Assembly: GCA_905221605.1 (NCBI GenBank)
Contig: CAJNDS010000524.1
Span: 124,001-188,000 of the forward strand
DNA from: Symbiodinium natans
Taxonomy: Eukaryota; Sar; Dinophyceae; Suessiales; Symbiodiniaceae
Length of the DNA stretch: 64,000 nucleotides
Reading direction: 5' to 3'
The translations under genes and the position numbers were made by a program. Under the pieces are notes generated by a model that saw only the letters and a list, made by a program, of their open reading frames with translations, was not told the DNA's origin and ran no database searches. Numbering within the stretch: position 1 is the stretch's first letter; the number at the start of each line of letters is the position of its first letter. Below, piece by piece: positions 54,200 through 64,000 of the stretch.

Positions 54200-55445
54200 G
54201 CTTGGATGCCCCTTCTTCACTCCTTCTTTTCACTCGCCGCCCAGACGAAGAACGCCGCGTTTTTTTTTTTTTTTTGAGTCCTGCAAGGCCGGGGCTCACC
54301 TCTATTTGTTCGGGCCATCTCGGCCCGGTTCGGTGAAGGGGTGAAGGGCCTGCTGCAGGACGTGTGGTTCGAACAATGTCGTGCAGCAGCTGACGTTGTC
54401 ACTGTTTCCAGGGCATGTGCTGAGTGTGAGATGCAGGAGCTCCGAGGGATTCTGGGCGAGCATGAGCGTCTTGACCTAAATTCTATCACTTCTTGCTAGC
54501 TAACATATTGCAGCAGCGGCAGCGAGCAAGTGAAGAGATCATAGCATCTGTGCTGGGAGGCGCTGGCTGGCTTTATTGGACCATGAAGCAGACGACGCTT
54601 TTCCAGAACCGCTGCTGAGCCCTGCTGGAGAAGGAGGAATGCGAGCAAAAAAGGGAGCGGGAACGAGTGGAAGTCGTAGGTAAGAGATGCACCTGGATAC
54701 TGCGAAGCGCCTAGTCAACCAGCTGACATGAGGTCCTCCCTGGTCGAATCTCTGCAGTTTTTGCATGGACTGCCCCAGTACTTCGGTGCAGAGGCAGGGT
54801 GTATCAGTTGCTTCGCAACCGGGCTGCACCCCTTGACCTCAAGATTTTGGAGGCCTGCAAGTCTGCATTACTGGACGGTCTTCCCGTCGAGGAGGCTCGA
54901 AGACCAGGGCTGTCGTCAATGAGTCAAGTTGCAAGTCGAGCAACGCACACACACATATATGCGAACCAAAGTTGTTGAGGGTACTTCTAAGCACTTCTAG
55001 CTCCTAATCCTCCTCACTGCCCAGGAGCCTTCAAGAACCGTCCCTAGACCTTGTCCTCATGCCAGGGCAAGGCGGATCCTGAAGGAGTCGAGTGCACCCG
55101 TTACACGAACAAGGAAGTCCAGGCTCCTCCCGTGAGCCTCTTGTGGGCCGACCCGTGTGCGTTTTATGGGGGGGGGGATGTGGATGTCGCTGGTCAGGCA
55201 AAGCAGGTGAATCTCCTGGCTGCGCTAGCCTGGCCCTCTGAGAGAAATGTCAACTTGTTTGTTGGCCATCGAAGCCCTTTAACACAGGAACTTTCCCAAT
55301 CAAGGAGAGTCTGCCCTGAGTGGCACAAATGGCACAAAGTCTGCAAGGTGGATCTCATCAGACCACTGGCCGAAAAAGCGGAGGCTGCAACCGAGGCATT
55401 GGATTCTGCCGGTTTTGGGGGATGGCTCTGCCAGGAATCCTTCAA
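54200..55445. other. Stretch with weak exon-like segments
   Basis: Plus-strand 54336-54500 reads KGLLQDVWFEQCRAAADVVT and a glutamate-rich end, and 55051-55455 is open with no motif. Neither is recognised. A run of about 17 T lies at 54260-54276. Confidence 0.35.
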
Positions 55446-55451
55446 CGCCCC

Positions 55452-55535
55452 TTGAACTCCTTAAAGCCCCTTTGAAGCCCCTTTGAAACCCCTTCAAAGC
55501 CCCTTTGGAGCCTTGAAACCCCCCCCCTTTAAAGG
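55452..55535. repeat. GCCCCTTTGAA minisatellite
   Basis: Six or seven imperfect units of AAGCCCCTTTG, related to the AAGCCCCCCTT arrays at 14.0 and 25.5 kb. It abuts a coding-like exon. Confidence 0.7.
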
Positions 55536-55640
55536 GAAGAGATCCAGGAGCTGGAGGCCCACACCGTCCAGCGGCTGAAGTGGGAGGCGGAAGCCGAGCG
55601 GCGGGCCCGCACTGACGAGCCCAAGGCTTCGGCTTTCCAG
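55536..55640 (+). CDS. Coiled-coil exon between two repeats
   Basis: After an AG at the end of the minisatellite, the plus strand reads EEIQELEAHTVQRLKWEAEA then ERRARTDEPKASAFQ, a charged helix with heptad-like spacing and clear coding character. It ends at CAG, directly followed by GGTTTAGGG telomere-type repeats that could act as a GT donor. The gene it belongs to is unknown. Confidence 0.5.
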
Positions 55641-55671
55641 GGTTTAGGGTTTAGGGTTTAGGGTTTAGGGT
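55641..55671 (+). repeat. Interstitial TTTAGGG telomere-type repeat
   Basis: Four perfect TTTAGGG units. TTTAGGG is the plant-type telomere unit and is known from dinoflagellates. The array starts at an apparent exon end. Confidence 0.9.
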
Positions 55672-55679
55672 GAATGAAC

Positions 55680-58600
55680 ATGGGGTCTGTGCGCTGTCTT
55701 CGGTTGGCTTCGGTGGGGGAGTTCATGTTTGGAAGGGCGGGGCTTAGTGGGTCCAAACCAGGTACTTTTGTTCAGGGTTCAGGGTACCCCGAACCCAGAC
55801 CTTGGCAGGTGGATGAGAACGGGGAGGAGGTGCCTCCAGTCCGGGCCTTCGCTTTTCCTGCTTTGGCACGGGCTTTTTTTCGGCCTGACCTGGGGATTGA
55901 GGTTTGGGTTTTTGCGTGGTTTTAGAGGGTTTGAGGGTGCGATGGTGCGGAGATGGCACTATGGCATGACTGATGTCCATCAGACTTACGCCCATGTGCC
56001 AATTCTGGGCACAAGGAGCCGCGACCCAGCGGACCTGACCCGGAGAAACTGGAGGCAAGAGATTCCTGTGCTACTTTGTGTTGGAGGGTGTCTTCTCCCA
56101 AAAGCAGGGGACCTCCTACTATTCCCCAAGTCCTCTTCTAGATTCCCAAATATGAAAGGAGCCCGCCTAAGAAGGGTATCCTTGTGTTAACCTTGCTCCA
56201 TGTGAGGGCATAGACTCTGCAGCTCCTCAGTTTGTAAAGTTTTCTCCGTCTCTTGGCCTTGCCCAGGGCTTGGGCTTCGCCAAAGGGTCGAAGATGCACG
56301 GCTTGGAAGAGGCCCAATGTGGCTGGAGGGGGCAGCAAACAGATCCTCTGTCCTTCTTGGGTCTGATGTTGGTTTCATGGAAGGTGCACGCATCTCTTCA
56401 AAGCATGCGCCGGATAAAACCGTGCTGATGAGTTACAATGCCATGTTGTAAGGTCCTTGCATGTCATGCCAACTTGTACCTGTAAATCTTTTGATGTTCG
56501 CCAGTACAGAGGCTTCCGCTCATATTCTGTTGTTGAGCATTGCACGTTCACGTTCTAAATAGTTCTGGACGCGGGACAGCAGGGGCGCGGGTGGGTCGCT
56601 GAGCCATCCAGCATAGTGCCACCGTGGGATGGTATGGAGCGGTGTGGGATTGAGCGTGGATTGTGTGGTGTTTTGGGATGCCCGGGGTCGCAGCTGAGAG
56701 CTGTGGAGGCCCTGCCGTTGGCCTCACACATCTGGCTGTCGGAGCAAAGTCTGCGACAGGACGGGCGCCACCGCATTCTCGGGCGATTTTGCGTGTACGC
56801 CATCATGGCATGGCTTTGCAGGAGATGAGGGGCAACGACGGCATCAAGGCACCCCCCAAAAAGAAAGTAGATTGGGCTGAGTTTCCAGCATGTTAGGCTG
56901 AATTTATTCTTGCCGCTTCTGCAAGCAGGGCGCCTTCGAGTTCTTAGAACGCACGCTCGCGCTGCGACTACGCCAGAAGCCCTGTTGGACTGCGGTTGGC
57001 GTTTCGATGCGGTTCGCCTTGTGGCGCTGGTGAGCAAGCTCTTGGGGCATGATGCAACCAGGTTATCGCCACTTCTTGCGACCACCGCTCGTGGATGAGC
57101 GGGCCTTGAAGCACGTGTGTTGGCATGCGTGGTTGCAAGATGTCGGATGTGGACTTGCTGTCAACGGTGAGGTTGACGTGCTGGTTTGCAGCGAGCCGGA
57201 GCCAGAAAAGGCCTCTTGCTGCGACTTTGCGAGATGTGTTTGCGATGTGCGTTGTTTTCATCGGTGCTACTAGGTCAGACTACCGGAGCTCTACGAGCTC
57301 TTGTCTGGTGACATAAACCAGTTCTCCCCGTGAGGTTCTCAGGCTTGTAGGTATCCTTTGGCATGTGAGCCTAGCTAGATGAAGCTGTCGGCGACACCCA
57401 TCCAGCATGTCAGGCAGAACCAACCTGGAGCAACGGCGGATGTGGATGAGTCAGGCACAGCCAGACTCACAAGCAGCAGAACGCAACTTCCTAACGGCTT
57501 GGACTTGCTGTTTGCAGACAGGAAGTCTGACTCGAAAGAGAGGCTGGCAATGCGTGTTGGCACGTTTCCCAAGGTTTGCGTACAGTCACATCAATGAGCC
57601 CATTCGGCAAACTGCGGCAGGCAAACATGTCTACGTCATGGGCCAGCGCTTTGATGCGTGGGAGAACTGGACGGCAGAGTGAGCGCAAGCAGGCATCACA
57701 AGGCGGCTCACAGGCAAGCTTGGTATGTACAGGTATCCGGTGCCAATCCGGCGATTGTGTGACTTCAAAGTTGCCTTCGCACCTTGCCGGCAAGACCTTC
57801 GCCGTTGTGAGATAGCCTGAGAGAATAAGTAGGCGTAGACAGACAAAACCAACACTGACACGCCTGTGGCATGCCAGATGTCCAGTGCCCCAGCGGCGAA
57901 CAGGGCAGCTCCTGCACATGCGTCGGGCAGCCAGTCAACCAGCATGTTACAAGCTGCCAAGTTGGAAGCTTCACTCTGTTCCCGTTCTCTATGTTGCCTT
58001 CGCTGTGCTCTTACTCTTCTGGAAGCCCTGTGCTTGGAAGGATCGGCATACATGAGCCTCGACCGAGTGAGATAGACGGCAAGGCAGTCCAGCGGGTATG
58101 AAGAGAGCAGCATGCCTTTTTGATTGAGAACACCTTCTGGCGGAAGCTTCTTGCTGCATGGTTGCCCCCGACGTACTTGGCAGGTCGTGGATCCTTGGAT
58201 GGGCGCTCCTTACAGATGTGCAGGCTGGATGGGAGAAAAGGGGGGGGGGGGGTGGGCAGTTGCAAGAGGGCGTCAAGAGTGGCTGTCGAGTGGCCATCGG
58301 CCACTTCCAGGCCACGTTGGCCCCCTTGAATTCAACAGCAACTCCATTCCCCCCATGAACATTTCCGAGCTCCGAAAGATGCAGTTGCAAAGAGCAAACG
58401 ACGGGCAAAAGGGAAAACCATGACAAACTTCATAGCGGAGAAAAGCGCAGGGCTGCAGAGACAAATGGGCGAGGGCCCGTTTGGCTTTTCATTCTTGGTT
58501 GGGGGGACGGTTCGGGACAAGCTGCAGGGGTTGAACCCTCCGGCTTCACTTGGCCGTGCGTCTTCCGAATTCCGCATTTATTGCAAGCTTCTGTGGTGCA

Positions 58601-58765
58601 CAGTTTTTGAATTGTGACAACCACAGTCTGCGAGGTGCTGGTGATTCTTCAGGCCCGAGCTCTCAGTAGCTCGGGCTGCATGTTGCTGTGATCCTTGTGG
58701 GTCAGGCTTCGAAGTCTTCGAGGAGTCCGAGGAGATCCGACAGGTGGCATCTGGGTGAGAGTTGG
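55680..58765. other. Stretch with weak exon-like segments
   Basis: No gene is recognised. Plus-strand 57090-57225 (ERALKHVCWHAWLQDVGCGL, VNGEVDVLVCSEPEPEK) and 57587-57679 (INEPIRQTAAGKHVYVMGQR, FDAWENWTAE) read as plausible exons. 58234-58250 is a run of G. Confidence 0.35.
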
Positions 58766-58770
58766 TGGCG

Positions 58771-58905
58771 GGGGGACGCTACCAACCTGGTGTGGAGGCC
58801 ATGCTGAAGCAGCTGACGAAAAGCGGCCTGATCACCCACAGGCACCTGACGCGCGCGTCTTTGCGGGACCATTTTCTTCTGGTGCGCATTGCGTGGCACT
58901 TTTAA
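58771..58905 (+). CDS. Possible unrecognised exon
   Basis: The frame reads GGRYQPGVEAMLKQLTKSGL then ITHRHLTRASLRDHFLLVRI up to a TAA. The amphipathic, basic composition is protein-like. No family is recognised and splice sites are not fixed. Confidence 0.3.
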   Translation, partial: GGRYQPGVEAMLKQLTKSGLITHRHLTRASLRDHFLLVRIAWHF

Positions 58906-58909
58906 TGTG

Positions 58910-61140
58910 GGCTGTGTGTAGTCCTCGATTCCATGCCAGGGTGCTGGAAGTCCCCGTGGACCCGCATCCGGGCAACTCAGGACAGCAGCACATCAAGAAA
59001 ACAATTTTATTTTACAACCCTCACTACTCACAGAAGCAGCTTGTGAGGAAAGCAGCTTGTACCCTATGTCTTCTTCTCCGTCTATGATGAGCCTGTTGCT
59101 TACACTTGCACTTCACGAGAGTAAGCATTGAGGTGATACCTGGAAAGCTTCCTAGGATCCGGAAACTGCTCCGTTCCTTGCTGGCTGTGTTTTGGCCCCA
59201 GGCGAAACGTTTGGTCTGCGGACGGGAAAGCATGCAAGACTTGCTCTCAGAGAGCCCAATCGCCGATTGAACCTTGCATGTGCTGCATGCTTTCTTCAAC
59301 ATATGAAGGGGCTTTGAGCCTTGATGGAGTGTCCATGCATCAGGATGGAGGCAACCGCACCCGTCCTCGATGATGCTACACTTCTACCCGAGGCCCAGTC
59401 GGAGCTCCGCTGAGTCTTCGAAAAAGTTCTGTAAAACTCCTCTGCGCCTCGCTTCCGTATGGATTTGCATAGAGCTTTGCATAAAGAGCTTCGCAGAGGC
59501 TGCCGCGGAGAAGCCCAAGGCTGGAAGCTTGCGATGTGAGGCATATATAAAACATATGAGACCAGAGTTTAAGGCGAACAGTGAGCAGCTGCTTCCGCCA
59601 TGGAGTCCCCTGATGGATTCGGTCCTCCTCTCAGTCTCTCAGGGGCTGAAAAGGTATGCAGAGCCATGCTGCGACTTGCCGAGGCTTCTATGTCCACGCA
59701 CCACCTGCTTGATCTGACTGCCGTTGCAGCTGTCCTGGACCACCAGCTCAGTTAGCTCCCTGAGAAATTGGGCAAGTTGTCCAGGTGACCAAGCACTTAC
59801 ATGCATCACCGCCTGATGCAAGTTTCAATGCGCTGCTCAGGCAGGAACTTCCAGTGTCTTTTTCGTTTCGGCATGTCGTCATGCCATGCTGTTCTGCCAA
59901 AAGCTCGCAACAACAGTCGCAGCAACAGTTCGTGACCATCAGGGCAGACTTGCGGCAGACACCTGGGCAGCTCCAGGGCAAGCCATTCCAGTGCGGTGCT
60001 CACATGACCGTCCATGTCAAGGATCCTGGCATGTGTGCAGTGCGCACCTGCGTTGTTCCTTCCAGGTCCTATGTGATGCTGAGTGCCGCTGTGGAAGCGC
60101 CTTGCCCACCCTTCGTAACCCGCCGCTTGCGGCTTCTTCGAGCCCAGGGCCCAACATGCTCCTTACGCCGATACTTCCCAGAGCCAGGGCATCCATGTGA
60201 TTGCCACGTCTGATTGGTAAGACTTGCTGTGGTCAGCGTTTGTGGGTGTGTGCTCCTGCGCTGATTCTGTGCCAACTTCCGACATCCACTTCCGCAGCCA
60301 TACGTCTCTGAAAACCTTTGCTCGCCAATGAATGGGTGAGCCTGGGGTCCGGCCTGGTGCCTCGGCGGCACGAACTTCGCTCAAGAAGCTTCATCCCCCC
60401 CCCCCCCCCCCCCCTACAGTACCCCTACATATTCCCCTCCATGTCTTGGGAGGGGGCACCTTGAGAGCGCGCAGCGATCGCAGTGTTCAGCCCATGTTCA
60501 GTCCTACATGATCGTTTGTGCGTTTGTGCTGCCAATGAAGCCAAACATGGGCCAAGGTTGCCAAATCCCGAGTTAGACTCGCGGCATAGACCGGCTCGGC
60601 AGGACCCGGTGGCATGCACTCATCGTCGCAGGTTGCCGAGTGTGCAAGTGTGCATGTCATGTACATCTCCCTGTATTCAGGAGTTGCTTCAGCTCGTGCA
60701 AAGCATGGATGCTGCCGTGCGCCTACACGCTCCTCATGGCTTGTGCAGCAACTTTGCGCAACTCGCCTCCTCAGCCCATATACAGTCTGCATGAGCCGTG
60801 TGCCTGAGGATGTGCGCTACCAAGTCGAGGGGATGTTTAGGTCCACCTTGGCAGACCCAAACGGCCTCCTCGTGCGAGAAAGCTCCTTGTCGATGTGGCG
60901 ATGTGGTCTCTGCATGCCTTCGTCTTTCTGTCCCCAAAAAAAACCCATGGCCAGTGCTGAGCCTGCGCTTCCGATGTGTTTTGCTCCGAGGTTGCGTGGA
61001 GTTTCTTATTTCGATTGGCGGCACCCTCGAGGAGGCGAACGCGCTGCTCACAGAGTGTGTATGCGAAGGTCGACATGAGGCTCAGATAAGCCCGGTCCCT
61101 ACGCGTTCATGGCCTGCATGGCACTTGCTCCATAACTAAC
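58910..61140. other. Stretch with weak exon-like segments and a poly-C run
   Basis: 60395-60414 is a run of 20 C ending in TACAG, which would serve as a polypyrimidine tract and acceptor. 60793-60880 reads PEDVRYQVEGMFRSTLADPN then GLLVRE, which is exon-like. Nothing is recognised. Confidence 0.35.
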
Positions 61141-61150
61141 ATAATTAGCA

Positions 61151-61344
61151 TTGATTACCATTGACTACCATTAATTACCATTAATTACCATTAATTACCA
61201 TTAATTACCATTAATTACCATCAATTACCATTAATTACCATTAATTACCATTAATTACCATTAATTACCATTAATTACCATTAATTGCCATAATTACCAT
61301 TTAATTATCATTTCATGAGTTACCATGAATTACCATAAATGAAT
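61151..61344 (+). repeat. TTAATTACCA 10-bp tandem repeat
   Basis: Fourteen units in exact 10-bp register from 61151 to 61290, with only scattered changes (61161, 61221 and 61281), then decayed units to about 61344. The region is very AT-rich in an otherwise GC-rich neighbourhood. Confidence 0.95.
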
Positions 61345-61509
61345 GTAATTAGGATAGTTGCCCCTGTTCATATGGAGCTTGCAAATGTGGTCTTTCTAAG
61401 GCGTCACGAACTTCTTGGATGTCCTCTGTGGCCCCGTGGAGTCGCCCGCGACCGCGAGCGGCACAAAGGAGGCCACACCATGCCACACGTTACTCCTTGT
61501 GTGAGTTAG

Positions 61510-61535
61510 AGGGTTTAGGGTTTAGGGTTTAGGGT
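61510..61535 (+). repeat. Interstitial TTTAGGG repeat
   Basis: Three TTTAGGG units followed by TGCAGGGTG. No exon was recognised next to it. Confidence 0.85.
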
Positions 61536-61539
61536 GCAG

Positions 61540-62420
61540 GGTGCCCGTGGCTAGGACTCTGCTGAGCAGCCTCAGACTTCAGAGGCACTGCTTCTGAGCA
61601 TGCTGGCGGCCGACTTGGAAAGCATGCTTTAACACATTTAACACGACTTTAAGTAGAGCTTCTTGATGCAACAACGCGCGCCGCAGCTCCGCTGCAGGAC
61701 ACACATGTCCCTGGAGTCTTAAGGGTCCTTGTGGTGGGCCCTCAAAGATGCCGCAGCTTTACATGTTTAGGGGCTTACAGTGTGTAGGTGGCCCCCACAG
61801 AGTGTCCCTAAACGTCTGTGGGTTGGAAGTGTTCGAACCTCCTTGGTCACCAGGGTTGGGTCCCTTGCAGGTCCCTAGACGGGTTTTAGAGGGTTCGGGA
61901 AACCGTGTTATTGTCAACATGCCTGAAAAGGTGTGCAAAGGTCCTGCACGTGCGAAGGGCTCTTTGGGCAGGGATACGCGAAGATTTTAGTTCCAGGAGC
62001 GAGAGGCTCGGGGTCTCGGTGGATTACATCTGGCCTCACCCGACAGTGTACAGCTCGTTCTTTGTTCATGCACCCTTACATGCCCTACGTCCTACATTTG
62101 GCAGGGAGCCCTCCTTGCGTTTGCAGGCGAGTGGTGCTGAAGCGCACGACGCAGGGAAACCGTGGCATGGCTTGGTCAGTGTGGGCCATTGCACTCCAAG
62201 GTCGCCCCCGAATGCATTCTAAGTATACGTAGGCTCCATTTGCTGGGAGGGGGGAGTGGGGAGGGGAGGGGGGGGAGGGAGGTTTGGGTAGGAGGGCAGC
62301 CATGCTCAGCCAAGGACCGAAGCATCGTCCAAGGAGCCTCCGCTAGTACAAACACCAAAGGTGCAAAGTGCTCCTGACATAGACGAGAAGCCACGGAAGG
62401 AGCCTGAGGCAAGGCCCGGA
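61540..62420. other. Stretch with no recognisable gene
   Basis: Short frames only. 62250-62283 is G-rich. Confidence 0.45.
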
Positions 62421-62426
62421 GAGTGA

Positions 62427-62664
62427 GTGTCTTTGCTTGGTTTTGCTGGGAGTCCTTGTCCTCATGAGGTAGTCAAAGAAGTAGAAGCGGAAGAGACCTC
62501 CGCCAAAGGGCAGAAAGATGTCTCGGAGGACTTGTTTTGGCATATGTTGCATGGCCTCCGCAAGCAGATTTCAACAAGCGCACATGTTGGAATGGGACCG
62601 AGGAGAAGCCTGCCGAGCCTGGCCCAGAGGAAGGGACGGGCGAAGCAAAACCCGAGGAGAGGGG
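62427..62664 (+). CDS. Possible unrecognised exons, acidic
   Basis: The first part (about 62460-62585) reads EVVKEVEAEETSAKGQKDVS then EDLFWHMLHGLRKQ. In another frame, 62591-62662 reads NGTEEKPAEPGPEEGTGEAK then PEER. Both have coding character (acidic, low in rare residues), and a short intron would be needed between them. The second part runs directly into TTTAGGG-type repeats. No family is recognised. Confidence 0.35.
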
Positions 62665-62696
62665 GTTTTGGGTTTAGGATTTAGGGTTTAGGGTTA
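62665..62696 (+). repeat. Interstitial TTTAGGG-type repeat
   Basis: GGGTTTAGG, ATTTAGGG and TTTAGGG units, partly degenerate, start where the acidic exon-like segment ends. Confidence 0.8.
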
Positions 62697-62892
62697 GTTA
62701 CCTGGGTTGCTGCAACCTCTTGCAATCTCTGGTGAGTCGGGAGCGGCTTGAGATGCGAGTAGAGCAGCCATACTTTCCCAGGAGGATCCAAACTTGGCGA
62801 CCACAGCCACGACGGCCTCGGCAGAAGGAATCCAGGACACAGAGCCTTTACTGGTAAATTGTAGATAAGTAACACCCGTCGAAAGCAGCTGA

Positions 62893-63300
62893 TTGGCTGA
62901 AGGAGGACGACTCAACTGTGACCTTGCCGACGCCAGCAGACGAAGTCAGAGCTTCCGACGTTCCTTTGCTGCCACCAATGTCACCAAAAGAGCAGAGCAA
63001 GCCCTGCCAGTTGTTGGCGCACCAAGTTTCATGAAAGCGTCTCAAGACCTTCACAACCTTGAGATGCCTGAACCGGAGGATGGTGATGCAAAGGGAGTCG
63101 AGTTCGACCAGGATCCTGCAAGTCTTAGCTGGTACGATGACGACGGGTGCCTTGCGAGCACGTCTCATTTTCTCGTTCATCTTTCTCGTTCGGGCCCATG
63201 CCCCTACTGCACGGATGCCTGGCAGGTACTCCTTCATGCAGTGCAACCGCCTTGTCAAAGTGAAGGAGGGCAAGAGGTGGAAGGAGATGGACCTATTGCA
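62893..63300 (+). CDS. Possible unrecognised exons
   Basis: Three adjoining plus-strand segments read as protein in different frames: DDSTVTLPTPADEVRASDVP (about 62908-63010), DLHNLEMPEPEDGDAKGVEF then DQDPASLSWYDDDGCL (about 63047-63160), and YSFMQCNRLVKVKEGKRWKE then MDLLQ (about 63228-63300). The last resembles the start of a helical domain. Short introns are implied. Not recognised. Confidence 0.35.
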
Positions 63301-63369
63301 GGTGGGCAGCGCGTGAGATCCTTTTTTCTCGCTTTGCCCTTGGTATTGCCTTGCGTGCCTCTGTGAGGC

Positions 63370-64000
63370 ATGGAATTCTCATCCCATTCCTCGATGGCCC
63401 CCGAGAATGCCACCGTGCGGACCAGTGTCAGCCGATGGTGAACCCGACGCATTGAAACAACAGAGACATTCTACTGCCATGGTGCCATGGTGCTATGGGT
63501 ACGACCTGGGACACCTTCTCAGGTGATCCGACGAACATTGGCGATGCGTGGGATGGAGCCTCAGGATTGAAGGGTCTACAGTCTATGAATTCTGAAACAT
63601 CAGAGGGGATATTGGAGGTCAGGTGCCCAATTCGAAGACTCAGGTGCTAAGCGGCCAAACTAAAACAGGTGCAGTTGGAAGCAAGGTGGCAAACGACTCG
63701 GACAGCCATGCGTCGCCCCAAAGCCTCAACTAAGCCTCTTGAGAGGCTTTGTGGCCAAGGAGAAGAGTCACATGTCAGTACTGAGTCATCCTGAGAGCCC
63801 CTGATTTAGAGCCCTACGGGTGGTGGTACCGGAGTTCCTCGAGTTACCTTTTTGTTGTGGCCTACTTAGAAGTTTAGGCGTCAATGCTCACCTCTTGGCT
63901 GGTAGCAGATGACGTAGGAGATGCCATAGGGCCATAGGCAGAGCATTCCCGAGTGACTTAGGTCCCGGTGCACGTGCACGTGAATCCTGGCTTAGTTGGA
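63370..64000. other. Stretch with no recognisable gene
   Basis: Only short frames. No repeat array or RNA gene was seen up to the window end. Confidence 0.45.

Overview
The window looks like nuclear DNA of a dinoflagellate, most likely a Symbiodiniaceae-type species, although the species itself cannot be read from the sequence. The reasons are: (1) every intron I could reconstruct from protein continuity starts with GA or GC rather than GT, ends in AG, and is followed by an exon that begins with G; (2) interstitial TTTAGGG telomere-type repeats; (3) a large endonuclease/reverse transcriptase/RNase H protein with a VGEAxNPGP leader; (4) very high repeat content with sparse, intron-split genes. 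I saw no convincing spliced-leader relic.

Layout. 0-14 kb is gene-poor, with simple repeats, one strong hairpin (7.82 kb) and a few unrecognised exon-like segments, mostly on the minus strand. 14.0-25.7 kb is a repeat domain: oppositely oriented AAGGGGGGCTT-type minisatellites at 14.0 and 25.5 kb, a 3.9 kb stretch enriched on one strand in the word CAAT, a mosaic of nested direct and inverted repeats (18.5-21.5 kb), and a cluster of four tRNA or tRNA-like loci around a 0.72 kb TAG microsatellite and a perfect 98-bp inverted repeat. 27.1-28.6 kb carries a membrane-anchored seven-bladed LVIVD beta-propeller gene. 29.1-35.4 kb is an apparently complete non-LTR-like retroelement with a candidate 15-bp target-site duplication in degenerate telomere-like sequence.

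35.5-64 kb is richer in coding-like sequence: EF-hand and ankyrin exons (42.3-45.3 kb), a complete five-exon copper amine oxidase gene (48.9-51.7 kb), an Obg-family GTPase gene (53.3-54.2 kb), and several short unrecognised exons, some placed directly against minisatellite or TTTAGGG repeats (55.5 and 62.6 kb).

No operon or shared pathway is evident. The recognisable genes are independent eukaryotic units, all on the plus strand between 27 and 54 kb. The best supported results are the amine oxidase gene model with all catalytic residues intact, the retroelement with its altered reverse transcriptase motif (YVDN) and dimeric 5' repeats, and the inverted repeat whose edge falls inside a tRNA-Pro acceptor stem.
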